A stretch of DNA of 39,959 nt from an uncultured Opitutales bacterium (GCA_900548275.1 URJY01000021.1:1-39959); one strand, 5' to 3'; counted from the stretch's first letter, positions 1-8,692 are shown. The notes: a model not told the origin generated them from the sequence alone. Program-made: numbers and translations.

Positions 1-84
1 TAGAGTGCCGTTCAGGCGGTGGCTTTGCGAATGGCTCAGGGTTCGCAGCGTACTTAACGTACGCGTGCGGTCTGCATAAGTTCG
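1..84. repeat. Palindromic repeat family A, copy 1 (cut by window edge)
   Basis: Positions 1-65 match 181-245 with one difference (base 56). The centre is a hairpin tip, GCGTAC-ttaac-GTACGC. The left arm equals that of copy 2, but the right arm (61-84) differs and pairs with it only patchily (short matches such as CGAA/TTCG and CAG/CTG). Downstream, 98-143 holds a separate GGGCGTT/AACGCCC pairing and 152-163 a small GCGC-tcca-GCGC hairpin. No gene is seen in 1-299. Confidence 0.8.
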
Positions 85-173
85 AAAAACGCTACGGGCG
101 TTCGCGGAGAAAAAACAAATCTTATCCCCGAAAACGCCCTAAAAAACTTCTGCGCTCCAGCGCACACTATTTA

Positions 174-296
174 GGAACGTTAGAGTGCCGTTCAGGCGGT
201 GGCTTTGCGAATGGCTCAGGGTTCGCAGCGTACTTGACGTACGCGCGAAGTCTGAGACATTCGTGAAACACCGCATCAACGGTGCTATAACGTTCC
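174..296. repeat. Palindromic repeat family A, copy 2, with 9-bp terminal inverted repeats
   Basis: The 123-bp segment begins GGAACGTTA (174-182) and ends with the exact reverse complement TAACGTTCC (288-296). Between them the two halves pair almost throughout: CCGTT/AACGG, GCGGTG/CACCGC, CGAATG-x-CTCAG/CTGAG-x-CATTCG, then TTCGC and GCGTAC around a ttgac loop. It lies 3 bp beyond the ahcY stop, so its transcript would form a large 3'-end hairpin. It looks like a MITE-like or REP-like element; no transposase is present in the window. Confidence 0.8.
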
Positions 297-299
297 GTC

Positions 300-1709
300 T
301 TAGTATCGGTAATGCGAAGGTTTATACGGACCTTCTACGGAGACGCCTATGTACGCCGCCTGCTTCTTCGTCAACTTCGTCAATTTCGCCCCGAGCTTTT
401 CCAAGTGCAACCTTGCAACCTCTTCGTCGAGATGCTTGGGGAGAATGTAGACCTTGTTTTCGTACTTGTCGCGGTTCGCCCACAAATCCATCTGGGCAAG
501 AGTCTGGTTCGAGAACGAATTGCTCATCACGAAAGACGGGTGCCCCGTGGCGCAACCGAGATTTACAAGCCTGCCCTCGGCCAAGAGGAATATCGACCTG
601 CCGTCGGGGAACGTGTACTTGTCGACCTGCGGCTTGATGTTCGTGCGCTTAATCTTCGGATAAGCCTGCAACTTGGCGACCTGAATTTCGCTGTCGAAGT
701 GCCCGATGTTGCAAAGGATGGCTTGGTCCTTCATCTTCTTCATATGGTCGATTGTGATGATGTCGCAGTTGCCAGTCGTGGTTACGTAAATGTCGGCAAG
801 CGGCAAAGCGTCCTCGACGGTTACGACGCGGTAGCCCTCCATCGCCGCCTGCAACGCGCAGATGGGGTCGATTTCCGAAACGAGAATCGTCGCGCCCAAG
901 CCCTTGAGAGCCTGCACGCAGCCCTTGCCTACGTCGCCGTAGCCGCAGACGAGCGCAACCTTGCCAGCAATCATAACGTCGGTCGCGCGCTTGATGCCGT
1001 CGACGAGCGATTCGCGGCAGCCGTAGATGTTGTCGAATTTGCTCTTGGTTACGGAGTCGTTGACGTTGATGGCGGGGACGAGCAGACGCTTGTCTTCGAC
1101 CATCTGGTAGAGGCGGTGCACGCCCGTGGTCGTCTCTTCGGAAACGCCCTTGAGCTCGGCAACGACATTGTGCCAGTGGTTCTTGTCGCTCTTGTAGATT
1201 TTCTTGAGGAGCTTTTTGATTACCTCCTCTTCGTGCGAGTCGGATGGCGAATCCACCCACTTGTCGCCGTTTTCAAGCTCGTAGCCCTTGTGGATAAGGA
1301 GCGTTGCGTCGCCGCCGTCGTCTACAATCAGCTGCGGGCCCTTGCCGTTGCTCCAAGTCAGGGCACGGTATGTGCATTCCCAATAGTCTTCGAGCGATTC
1401 GCCCTTCCACGCGAACACGGGCACGCCCGCCTTTGCGATTGCCGCCGCCGCGTGGTCCTGAGTCGAGAAGATGTTGCAGCTTGCCCAACGCACGTCCGCG
1501 CCGAGAGCCTTGAGCGTTTCGATGAGAACCGCCGTCTGGATTGTCATATGCAGCGAGCCGCTCACACGCACGCCCTTGAGGGGCTTCTTGGGCGCGTACT
1601 TTTCGCGGATTGCGATAAGACCGGGCATTTCGTGCTCGGCGATGTCGATTTCTTTTCTGCCCCAAGCGGCAAGCTTGATGTCGGCGATTTTGTATTCCTG
1701 TTTTTTCAT
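300..1709 (-). CDS. ahcY: Adenosylhomocysteinase (S-adenosylhomocysteine hydrolase)
   Basis: Cytosolic NAD-dependent enzyme that splits S-adenosylhomocysteine to adenosine and homocysteine, removing the product inhibitor of SAM-dependent methyl transfer. The 469-aa product has the family opening (KIADIKLAAWGRKEI around residues 7-20), the NAD-binding loop GYGDVGKG at about 256-263, and the C-terminal KPSHYRY ending. An insert around residues 148-190 marks the long bacterial form. The frame is open 28 codons further upstream, but the family N terminus supports the ATG at 1709. It lies downstream of metK on the same strand, so the two genes cover making SAM and recycling its by-product. A terminator-like hairpin between them suggests ahcY may have its own promoter. 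The 3' end abuts a palindromic repeat. Confidence 0.96.
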   Translation of the reverse strand: MKKQEYKIADIKLAAWGRKEIDIAEHEMPGLIAIREKYAPKKPLKGVRVSGSLHMTIQTAVLIETLKALGADVRWASCNIFSTQDHAAAAIAKAGVPVFAWKGESLEDYWECTYRALTWSNGKGPQLIVDDGGDATLLIHKGYELENGDKWVDSPSDSHEEEVIKKLLKKIYKSDKNHWHNVVAELKGVSEETTTGVHRLYQMVEDKRLLVPAINVNDSVTKSKFDNIYGCRESLVDGIKRATDVMIAGKVALVCGYGDVGKGCVQALKGLGATILVSEIDPICALQAAMEGYRVVTVEDALPLADIYVTTTGNCDIITIDHMKKMKDQAILCNIGHFDSEIQVAKLQAYPKIKRTNIKPQVDKYTFPDGRSIFLLAEGRLVNLGCATGHPSFVMSNSFSNQTLAQMDLWANRDKYENKVYILPKHLDEEVARLHLEKLGAKLTKLTKKQAAYIGVSVEGPYKPSHYRY

Positions 1710-1781
1710 AAATTTTATTTTTCGATGTACGGCGTTGAAGTACCGCCTTGTTTGATTTTTGTCGGGGTTCGGAGCTTCAAT

Positions 1782-1825
1782 CCGAAAAAACAAAAAACGC
1801 GCCGCCGAAAATACCGCGACGCGTT
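1782..1825 (-). terminator. Intrinsic terminator after metK
   Basis: On the minus strand, AACGCGTCGC pairs with its near-complement across 1796-1825 (one G-U pair). It is followed by two T runs (1782-1795 read in reverse). It sits just after the metK stop and before ahcY, so readthrough would decide how far the two are co-expressed. Confidence 0.7.
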
Positions 1826-1838
1826 TGCGGGTTGAAAA

Positions 1839-3011
1839 CTATTTGGAAGCCGCCTTTTTGAGGGCTTCGGCCTTGTCGGTCTTTTCCCACGGAAGGTCGG
1901 ACTTTGTAAAGTGCCCGTAATTGGTTGTCTTTTTGTAGATGGGAGCGAGAAGCCCGAGCTGCTTTACGATGTCGGCGGGCTTGAAGCTGAAGACCTTGCG
2001 CACCGCCTTTTCGATTGCCTCGTCGGAAACCTTGCCCGTGCCGAACGTTTCGATTGCGATGCTGAGCGGCTGGGGATAGCCGATTGCGTATGCGACCTGA
2101 ATTTCGCACTTGTCGGCGAGCTTTGCCGCAACGATGTTCTTTGCCACCCAACGGCACATGTATGCCGCCGAACGGTCCACCTTGCTGGGGTCCTTGCCCG
2201 AGAACGCGCCGCCGCCGTGGCGACCGTAGCCGCCGTACGAGTCGACGATAATCTTGCGACCCGTAAGACCCGAGTCTCCCTGAGGCCCGCCGACAACGAA
2301 GTTGCCCGTGGGGTTGACGAGGAACTTTGTGTTTTTCGTCAGAAGCTTTTTGGGCAGAACTTTCTTTACGACCTTTTCGACGATGTAGTCTTTAATCGTC
2401 TTGTGGTCGACGCCCGCCGCGTGCTGAGTGGAAACTACGACGTTTTCGATGTATGCGGGCTTGCCGTTTTCGTACGCAACCGCAACTTGGCTTTTGCAGT
2501 CGGGACGAAGCCACTTGGGACCCTTGCCGCTTTTGCGCTGTTTTGCAAGTTCCGTCAAAATTCTGTGGGCGAACATAATCGCCGCGGGCATATACTCGGG
2601 CGTTTCGTTTGTGGCGTAGCCGAACATAATGCCTTGGTCGCCCGCGCCCTGTTCCGAAGTTTCCTTGCCCTTCGCCTTGCGCGCGTCCACGCCCTGCGCG
2701 ATGTCGGGCGACTGTTTCGTGAGCAGGTTGGTAACGAAAACCTTGTCGGCGTGGAATACGTCGTCGTCGTTGGTATAGCCGATTTCGCGTATCGCCTTTC
2801 TGACGATTTTCTCGTAGTCGAGATTCGCCTTTGTGGTGATTTCGCCCGCGATTACTACGCAGTTGCTCTTTACGAGCGTTTCGCAGGCAACACGGCTGAA
2901 CTTGTCCTGTTCGAGGCATGCGTCGAGCACGCTGTCGGAGATGTAGTCAGCCACTTTGTCGGGATGTCCTTCGCCGACCGATTCGGATGAGAATACGTAA
3001 TTGTCTATCAT
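1839..3011 (-). CDS. metK: S-adenosylmethionine synthetase
   Basis: Makes S-adenosylmethionine from methionine and ATP in the cytosol. The 390-aa product is full length for the family. It carries the N-terminal SSESVGEGHPDK segment, the GAGDQGIMFGYA signature at 122-133, and the glycine-rich GGGAFSGKDPSKVDRS loop at 266-281 that handles the phosphates. The start is the ATG at 3011, matching the usual N terminus. It lies 50 bp after proS on the same strand, with no terminator seen between them, and upstream of ahcY. No SAM riboswitch fits in the 50-bp gap. Confidence 0.97.
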   Translation of the reverse strand: MIDNYVFSSESVGEGHPDKVADYISDSVLDACLEQDKFSRVACETLVKSNCVVIAGEITTKANLDYEKIVRKAIREIGYTNDDDVFHADKVFVTNLLTKQSPDIAQGVDARKAKGKETSEQGAGDQGIMFGYATNETPEYMPAAIMFAHRILTELAKQRKSGKGPKWLRPDCKSQVAVAYENGKPAYIENVVVSTQHAAGVDHKTIKDYIVEKVVKKVLPKKLLTKNTKFLVNPTGNFVVGGPQGDSGLTGRKIIVDSYGGYGRHGGGAFSGKDPSKVDRSAAYMCRWVAKNIVAAKLADKCEIQVAYAIGYPQPLSIAIETFGTGKVSDEAIEKAVRKVFSFKPADIVKQLGLLAPIYKKTTNYGHFTKSDLPWEKTDKAEALKKAASK

Positions 3012-3061
3012 AAATGCGGAAAAAGTTATGTTAATTATTTAACGGTTCAAGCAAAATCGGC

Positions 3062-4582
3062 TTAATACGATTTCGCGAAAATCGCGCGGTACTTTGCGGG
3101 ACGCCCCGTGAATATGCACTTTTCGCCCTTGGGTTCGCCGCCCTCGAGCGGTATGCAGCGCACGGTTACGCGCAAATCCCTGCGGAGCATATCCTCGACC
3201 TCCTCGCTGCCGTCGTAGTCGGCGACAGCAAATCCGCCGTGGATTTCGGGCTTCTTTTCGTTCTTCGGGGTGAAGTAGGCGTAGAAGTCGTCTTTCGACG
3301 AAATTTCGGTCGTGTTTTCGTCGCGGTATTTCTTTGCGCGGGCGAAAAGGTTGTCCTGCATTTCCTGAAGCAGTGCGGCGATGTTTCCGACGAATTCGGC
3401 GCGGGCAACCGACTTCTTTTCGCCCGTGTCGCGGCGCGCCACAAACAGCGAGTCGGAAGCGATGTCGCGCGGGCCCACTTCGACGCGGAGCGGAACTCCC
3501 TTCTTGACCCAGCCCCACATTTTTTCGCCGCCGCGCAGGTCGCGCGCGTCAATCGAAACCTTGACGGGTCTGCCGCAGTATGTCTTTTCTTCAAGCTCCT
3601 TCCTGAGATTGTCGCAGTAGGCGAGAACGTTTGCGCGCTCCTCCTCCTTGTGGAGAACGGGCAGAATCACAACGTGAAGCGGCGCAAGGCGCGGGGGCAG
3701 AACAAGACCGTCGTCGTCGGAATGGGTCATTACCATACCGCCGATAAGACGCGTGGAAACGCCCCAACTTGTCGTCCAAGCGTATTCCTGCGCCCCCGAT
3801 TCGGAAAGGTATTTGATGTTGCTTGCCTTTGCGAAGTTCTGCCCCAAGAAGTGCGACGTGCCCGCCTGCAACGCCTTTCTGTCCTGCATCATCGCCTCGA
3901 TGCAATAGGTTGCAACGGCTCCGGGGAATTTTTCGCCCTCGGTCTTTCTGCCGCAGACTACGGGCATTGCCATATAGTCCTGCGCGAAAGTTGCGTAGAC
4001 GCCGAGCATTTTTTCGGTCTCGGCTTCCGCCTCCTCTTTCGTGGCGTGGGCGGTGTGCCCCTCCTGCCAGAGGAATTCGGCGGTGCGCAGGAAAAGGCGC
4101 GTGCGCATTTCCCAACGGACTACGTTTGCCCACTGGTTCACCAAAATCGGCAGGTCGCGGTACGACTGCACCCAGCGCGAGTACATTTCGCCGATGATTG
4201 TCTCGGAAGTCGGGCGGACGATGAGCGGCTCTTCGAGGGGCGATGCGGGCACGAGCTTGCCCTCCGAATTAAGCTCGAGTTTCGAGTGCGTTACGACCGC
4301 GCATTCCTTTGCGAAACCCTCGACGTGTTCCGCCTCCTTTTCGAGATAGCTCACGGGGATGAAGAGCGGGAAATAGGCGTTTGTGTGCCCCGTGTCCTTG
4401 AACATTTTGTCGAGGCAGCCCTGCATATTTTCCCAAAGGCTGTAGCCCCACGGCTTGATGACCATACAGCCGCGGACGGGACTGTTTTCAGCCAAATCCG
4501 CCGCCTTGATTACTTGTTGATACCACTCGGGGTAGTCCTGAGCCCGCGTAGGCTCTATTGCCGTTCTCTTTTCTTTAGCCAT
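3062..4582 (-). CDS. proS: Prolyl-tRNA synthetase (short, archaeal/eukaryal-type architecture)
   Basis: Class II aminoacyl-tRNA synthetase that charges tRNA-Pro. The 506-aa product starts directly with the catalytic core (DYPEWYQQVIKAADLAENSPVRG) and has motif 2 (RWEMRTRLFLRTAEFLWQEGH). A C-terminal anticodon-binding region follows, and the protein ends in a terminal Tyr (FAKSY). It lacks the roughly 180-residue editing insertion of the E. coli type, so it belongs to the shorter ProS form also found in some bacteria such as Thermus and Borrelia (from memory). The frame is open 23 codons upstream, but the family start is MAKEKRTAIEP at 4582. It follows dinB by 85 bp and precedes metK. Confidence 0.95.
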   Translation of the reverse strand: MAKEKRTAIEPTRAQDYPEWYQQVIKAADLAENSPVRGCMVIKPWGYSLWENMQGCLDKMFKDTGHTNAYFPLFIPVSYLEKEAEHVEGFAKECAVVTHSKLELNSEGKLVPASPLEEPLIVRPTSETIIGEMYSRWVQSYRDLPILVNQWANVVRWEMRTRLFLRTAEFLWQEGHTAHATKEEAEAETEKMLGVYATFAQDYMAMPVVCGRKTEGEKFPGAVATYCIEAMMQDRKALQAGTSHFLGQNFAKASNIKYLSESGAQEYAWTTSWGVSTRLIGGMVMTHSDDDGLVLPPRLAPLHVVILPVLHKEEERANVLAYCDNLRKELEEKTYCGRPVKVSIDARDLRGGEKMWGWVKKGVPLRVEVGPRDIASDSLFVARRDTGEKKSVARAEFVGNIAALLQEMQDNLFARAKKYRDENTTEISSKDDFYAYFTPKNEKKPEIHGGFAVADYDGSEEVEDMLRRDLRVTVRCIPLEGGEPKGEKCIFTGRPAKYRAIFAKSY

Positions 4583-4667
4583 ATAAAAAAATTTTGTCTC
4601 CACGATACACCAAGCGGAGCATTTTACAACACTAAAACAAGCGCGCGGCAACTGCGGTTGAACCGCG

Positions 4668-5864
4668 CTACAAATCGGAATCGAGCGACGTTCCGAAGCG
4701 GATTGCGTCGCTGCCGAATTTCTCCCTGATTTTATAGAATGCGCTTTCGGCTTTTTCGTTGCGTTTGTCGGTTTCGGGCGGCGGGGCGAAGAGGTCGCCC
4801 TGTACGGGGGTGTCGGCGGCGGTCAGCGAAGAGCCGGTTATGCCGAGCATACGGACGGGGGCGGACAAATCCCAGTTGTCGCGCACGAGTTTTTCGGCGG
4901 TTTCGATGAGTTCGCGCCGCGAGTTCACGGGCTTGTCGAGACGCATCTGGCGAGTCATATACGAGAAGTCCGCCCCTTTGACCACCGCGTGGACAACCCA
5001 GCATTTCAGGTTGTCGCGCATAAGGCGGCGGGCGACTTTTTCGGCGACGGCTTCAAGCCCCGCGCGGATGTCGGCAAGCCCGTAGAGGTCGCGCCTGAAG
5101 GTTATCGAATTGCCCACCGACTTGGCTTCATCCTCCTCTCCGTAGTAGGCTACGGGCGAATTTTCCTCGCCCCGCGCCGCGGCGAGCAGGTCTTTGCCGA
5201 ACTTGCCGAAGCGGCGTACGACGAATTTTTCGTCGGCGTGCGCGAGGTCGCCGATGGTGCGGATTCCCATTCGGCGCAGGGTTTCGACGGTCGAACGCCC
5301 CACGAAAAGCATATCGCCCACGGGCAGTTTGTGGATTATTGTTTCGACCTGTTCGCGCCCGAAAACGGTTGTGGCGTCGGGCTTTTTGTAGTCGCTGCCG
5401 AGTTTTGCGAAAGTCTTGTTGAACGACACGCCCACCGACACGGTAAGCCCCAGTTCCGTCTTGACCGTTTCGCGGATTTTGTCGGCTATCTCCGCGCCGC
5501 CGCCGAAGAGCGAGAGCGAAGCGGACACGTCGAGTCAAGACTCGTCTATGCCGAACGGTTCGATTCTGTCGGTAAAGCGCGCGTAGATTGCGTTTACCCT
5601 GCGCGAGTACTCGGCGTATTTTTCGTGGTGCGGCTCGAGCAGTACGAGGTCGGGGCACTTGCGCTTGGCGCGGAAAATGGGCTCGCCCGTGCTCACGCCG
5701 AACTTTTTTGCGGCTTCGTTTTTTGCGAGGATTATTCCGTGGCGCAATTTGGGGTCGCCGCAAACCGCCATCGGCTTGCCGCCTATTTCGGGGTGCGAAA
5801 GGGCTTCGACGGACGCGTAAAATCCGTTGAGGTCGCAGTGCAGAATTGTCCTGTCGCGTTCCAT
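4668..5864 (-). pseudogene. dinB: DNA polymerase IV (Y family), interrupted by an in-frame TGA
   Basis: Error-prone translesion polymerase. Read through, the 398-codon frame is the normal DinB length. It has the first catalytic Asp at codon 11 (ILHCDLNGFYASVEAL), the acidic pair D107-E108, the HhH thumb region (VGRSTVETLRRMGIRTIGDL) and the little-finger domain. Codon 110 (5535-5537) is TGA where relatives carry Trp or Tyr in the SIDE-x-[WY]-LDV motif, so TGG to TGA explains it. Both halves are otherwise undamaged, with no frameshift, suggesting a recent mutation, a sequencing error or readthrough. The second half could restart at a GTG at 5528 but would lack all catalytic acids. The start is the ATG at 5864; an open upstream extension of 28 codons is unlike the family. 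Confidence 0.85.
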
Positions 5865-6242
5865 TTGTTTTTTTTCGGCGGTTTGTATAATCCCATAAAA
5901 TTCGGGTCGGCTTTCAACAAATTTTCGAAAAAATTTTCCTTTTTGCATTTTTGTGAGAAAAATATCTTGACTTCCCTCAATTTTTCATTTTGATTGCGCA
6001 TAAATTTGAACAAATCGAATTTCTCATGTGTGTTGGGTGTCGTCGTGGTGAAAACTGCGGCGACATCTTCTTTTTTGTAAAATCGGCATTCGAAAACCCG
6101 AGCCTGCCGCAAAGTCCGATTCGGTTTGTCCGTCCGCCGACGGAATCCGACGGGTCGGCGGCTCGGTAAAAGGCGCGCCGCGCGGGCGCAGCCCTCCCCT
6201 TTTTTTCTTGCAAGGGGGGATTTTTTTTTAGAGATTTCGCCA
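5865..6242. other. Divergent intergenic region between dinB and prfA
   Basis: No gene is seen in these 378 bases. The dinB side (about 5870-6030) is AT-rich and probably holds both promoters. A weak plus-strand candidate is TTGACT at 5967-5972 with TTGATT at 5990-5995. The prfA side is GC-rich with a CCGCCGAC/GTCGGCGG hairpin at 6134-6161 and a terminator-like hairpin at 6194-6229. Confidence 0.5.
6194..6229 (+). terminator. Terminator-like hairpin just before prfA (possible attenuator)
   Basis: CTCCCCTT (6194-6201) pairs with AAGGGGGG (6212-6219) around a short loop, followed by a run of nine T (6221-6229). It stands 13 bases before the prfA start codon, so it could end a leader transcript. 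No upstream plus-strand gene needs terminating here. Confidence 0.5.
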
Positions 6243-7322
6243 ATGGAAGGAATACCGCCAATCAAACCTTTTTTGGACAGACTCGCCGACTTGGACGCCA
6301 AAATGGCAGAGCCGGATTTTTACAACGACCAACGCGCCGCAAGCGCAGTCTCGCGCGAACACCAGCAGCTCACCAAGCTCAAAGAACTTTACGAACAACT
6401 CGACAACGACCTTAAACAAATAGGCGAAAACAAAAAAATCATCGAGGAAAACGCCGACCCCGAATTTGTCGAAATGGCGAAAGAGGATGTCGCCGCGCTC
6501 GAAGCGAAAATCGAGCCTACAAAAAACGAAATTCTCAAGATGATGATTCCCGCCGACCCCACGGACTCGCGCAATACGGTAGTCGAAATCCGCGCGGGCA
6601 CGGGCGGCGACGAGGCGTCGCTGTTCGCCGCCGACCTCTACAGAATGTACTGCCGCTATGCCGACTCGCGCGGTTGGAAGGTCGAAAATCTCAGCTCGAG
6701 CGAGTCGCCCGCGGGCGGGTTCAAGGAAATCTGCTTCCTGCTCTCGGGCGAAGACGTCTACCGCTCGATGAAGTACGAATGCGGCACGCACCGCGTACAG
6801 CGCGTCCCCGTGACGGAGGCGGCGGGCAGAATCCACACTTCGGCGGCGACTGTTGCGGTGCTTCCCGAAGCGGAGGAAGTCGACATCCACATCGACCCCA
6901 ACGACATCGAAATTTCAATCGCACGCGCAAGCGGCCCCGGCGGACAGGGCGTCAACACCACCGACTCTGCCGTGCAGATTCTCCACAAGCCCACGGGTAT
7001 GATTGTAAAGTGCGCCGACGAGCGTTCGCAGCTCAAAAACAAGACAAAGGCACTCAAGGTATTGCGTTCGCGTCTGCTCGAGCTTAAGCAGCAGGAGGAG
7101 CACGACAAGTACGCCGCCAACCGCCGCGAGCAGATTGGTTCGGGCGACCGTTCCGAGCGAATCAGAACGTACAACTATCCGCAAAGCCGCATCACCGACC
7201 ACAGAATCGGGCTTACGGTGCACTCGCTGCCGCAGTTTATGGACGGCGACATCGGCGAAATGATTCACGCCCTCGAAGAGGCGGACTACGTTCAGAAAGT
7301 CAAGGCTCTGACCGAAAAATAA
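6243..7322 (+). CDS. prfA: Peptide chain release factor 1
   Basis: Recognises UAA and UAG on the ribosome and triggers peptide release. The 359-aa product has the PVT stop-codon-reading tripeptide at 189-191, which marks RF1 rather than RF2, and the catalytic GGQ at 233-235, with Gln235 as in E. coli. The GTGGDEASLFAADLYRMY segment is typical. The start is the ATG at 6243 (MEGIPPIKPF); the frame is open upstream but that part is GC-rich leader. It is followed after 3 bp by prmC, whose product methylates this Gln, in the classical pairing. No strong Shine-Dalgarno sequence is seen. Confidence 0.96.
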   Translation: MEGIPPIKPFLDRLADLDAKMAEPDFYNDQRAASAVSREHQQLTKLKELYEQLDNDLKQIGENKKIIEENADPEFVEMAKEDVAALEAKIEPTKNEILKMMIPADPTDSRNTVVEIRAGTGGDEASLFAADLYRMYCRYADSRGWKVENLSSSESPAGGFKEICFLLSGEDVYRSMKYECGTHRVQRVPVTEAAGRIHTSAATVAVLPEAEEVDIHIDPNDIEISIARASGPGGQGVNTTDSAVQILHKPTGMIVKCADERSQLKNKTKALKVLRSRLLELKQQEEHDKYAANRREQIGSGDRSERIRTYNYPQSRITDHRIGLTVHSLPQFMDGDIGEMIHALEEADYVQKVKALTEK

Positions 7323-7325
7323 GCC

Positions 7326-8171
7326 GTGCAAAGCGTTCTCGAAATTCTGCAAAAGTGTTCCGATTACTTCGCTTCGAAGGGAATCGAGAACCCGAAGTTC
7401 GACGCCGAAACCCTGCTCGCCCACTCGTTGGGCTGCAAGCGGCTCGAGCTTTTTTTGCGTTTCGAAGAGCCACTGCCCGAGGCGAAGCTTGCGCCGTTCC
7501 GCGAGCTGGTAAAACGCCGCGCAAAGCGCGAGCCGTTGCAGCACATTTTGGGTTTTGTCGAGTTCTTCGGGCTGCGTCTCAAGTGCGACGCGCGCGCGCT
7601 CGTGCCCCGCAACGAAACCGAAGAGCTTTGCGAAATCGCGACCGAAAGGCTGTGTCCCGACCGTTCCGCGCCGCTCGACATTCTCGACCTCGGCACGGGT
7701 TCGGGGGCGATTGCGCTCGCGATGGCTTCTGCCTATCCGAATGCGTCGGTAGATGCGGCGGAGCTTTCCGACGCTGCAATTTCGCTCGCATCCGAGAATG
7801 CGCAGTCGCTCGGGCTTAAGATAAACATAGTAAAATCGGACTGGTTCGAGAATGTCGCAAAATCGTACGATATGATTTTGGCAAATCCCCCCTATTTGAC
7901 CGACGACGAGGTCGCCCAAGCCCAACCCGAGGTGCGGGATTTCGACCCGCCCGCCGCGCTCGCCTCGCCCGACGACGGTTTGCGGGACTTGCGCGCGATT
8001 CTCTCGCAAGCCGCCGCGCATTTGAAGGACGGCGGCGTAATCGCCTGTGAATGCGGCTTGGGGCAGCCCGAGATTCTGTCGGCTGAAGCCGTCGAAAAGT
8101 TCGGCTTTTCCTCCGCCGAGACGCTCCCCGACCTCTCGAAGCGCACAAGATTTTTAATCTGCAAAAAATAA
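7326..8171 (+). CDS. prmC: Release factor glutamine methyltransferase
   Basis: SAM-dependent N5-methyltransferase that methylates the GGQ glutamine of release factors. The 281-aa product has an N-terminal helical domain (about 1-90), the SAM loop DLGTGSGAIA at about 121-130 and the substrate-binding NPPY at 187-190. The GTG at 7326 is the start, 3 bp after the prfA stop, which implies translational coupling. The first residues (MQSVLEILQKCSDYF) fit the family. The product and its substrate are encoded side by side. Confidence 0.95.
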   Translation: MQSVLEILQKCSDYFASKGIENPKFDAETLLAHSLGCKRLELFLRFEEPLPEAKLAPFRELVKRRAKREPLQHILGFVEFFGLRLKCDARALVPRNETEELCEIATERLCPDRSAPLDILDLGTGSGAIALAMASAYPNASVDAAELSDAAISLASENAQSLGLKINIVKSDWFENVAKSYDMILANPPYLTDDEVAQAQPEVRDFDPPAALASPDDGLRDLRAILSQAAAHLKDGGVIACECGLGQPEILSAEAVEKFGFSSAETLPDLSKRTRFLICKK

Positions 8172-8172
8172 T

Positions 8173-8637
8173 ATGATAAAAGACAACATCCGCAATTTCG
8201 CGCTCTATCAAAACGCGCACCCGCAGTTCGCGCGGGCGTTCAAGATAATACTCGAAACCCCCGCAGACCAACCCGACGGCGCGACCGATTTCGACGGCAT
8301 AAAAAGAATGGTACAGTCGTATGCGACGCGTCCCGCCGCCGACAAGCGGATGGAGGCGCACGAAAAGTTCATCGACATCCAGTATGTCGCGAGCGGCGAG
8401 GAAAAGTTCTTCTTTGCCGACAAGAGGATTTTCAAAATCACCGAGCCCTACAATCCCGAAAAGGATGTCGAGTTTTACGACAGTGCCGACTTCGAGAAAT
8501 CGGCGCAGGCTGAAGCGTCGGTTCTGCATGCGGGCGAGTTTGCCGTGTTCTTCCCCGACGACGCCCACAAGCCCAGTCTCGTCACCGACGGAGTGCACGA
8601 CATCAAAAAAATTCTCCTTAAAATTCCCGTGGCGTAA
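8173..8637 (+). CDS. YhcH/YjgK/YiaL family protein (DUF386, EbgC-like)
   Basis: A 154-aa cytosolic protein with the family hallmarks EAHEKFIDIQYVASGEE (about 57-73) and the later FFPDDAHKP metal-site motif. Members are cupin-like metal-binding proteins found with sugar or sialic acid catabolism; the E. coli EbgC relative supports beta-galactosidase activity. The exact substrate here is unknown. It starts 1 bp after the prmC stop and ends before a hairpin terminator, so it is the last gene of the prfA operon. That is an unusual place for a sugar-linked gene. Confidence 0.85.
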   Translation: MIKDNIRNFALYQNAHPQFARAFKIILETPADQPDGATDFDGIKRMVQSYATRPAADKRMEAHEKFIDIQYVASGEEKFFFADKRIFKITEPYNPEKDVEFYDSADFEKSAQAEASVLHAGEFAVFFPDDAHKPSLVTDGVHDIKKILLKIPVA

Positions 8638-8646
8638 AAAAATGCT

Positions 8647-8689
8647 TGCATTGGGCTGAACTTTCGGCTTCAATGCAACTTTTAATTTT
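8647..8689 (+). terminator. Terminator of the prfA-prmC-yhcH operon
   Basis: TGCATTG (8647-8653) pairs with CAATGCA (8671-8677), with an inner GCTGAA/TTCGGC pairing, followed by T-rich sequence. It sits between the operon and tRNA-Cys. Confidence 0.6.
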
Positions 8690-8692
8690 GAC

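Noticed and set aside
1..296. CRISPR array
   Set aside because: Only two unequal copies spaced 180 bp apart, each a palindrome with terminal repeats; no regular spacers and no cas genes.
3012..3061. SAM riboswitch before metK
   Set aside because: The 50-bp gap is too short and shows no matching stems.
5535..5537. TGA in dinB as a recoded Trp or selenocysteine codon
   Set aside because: TGA ends several intact genes in the window, including two ATGA overlaps, Trp is otherwise TGG, and DinB has no selenocysteine tradition. No SECIS-like structure was apparent after the codon.
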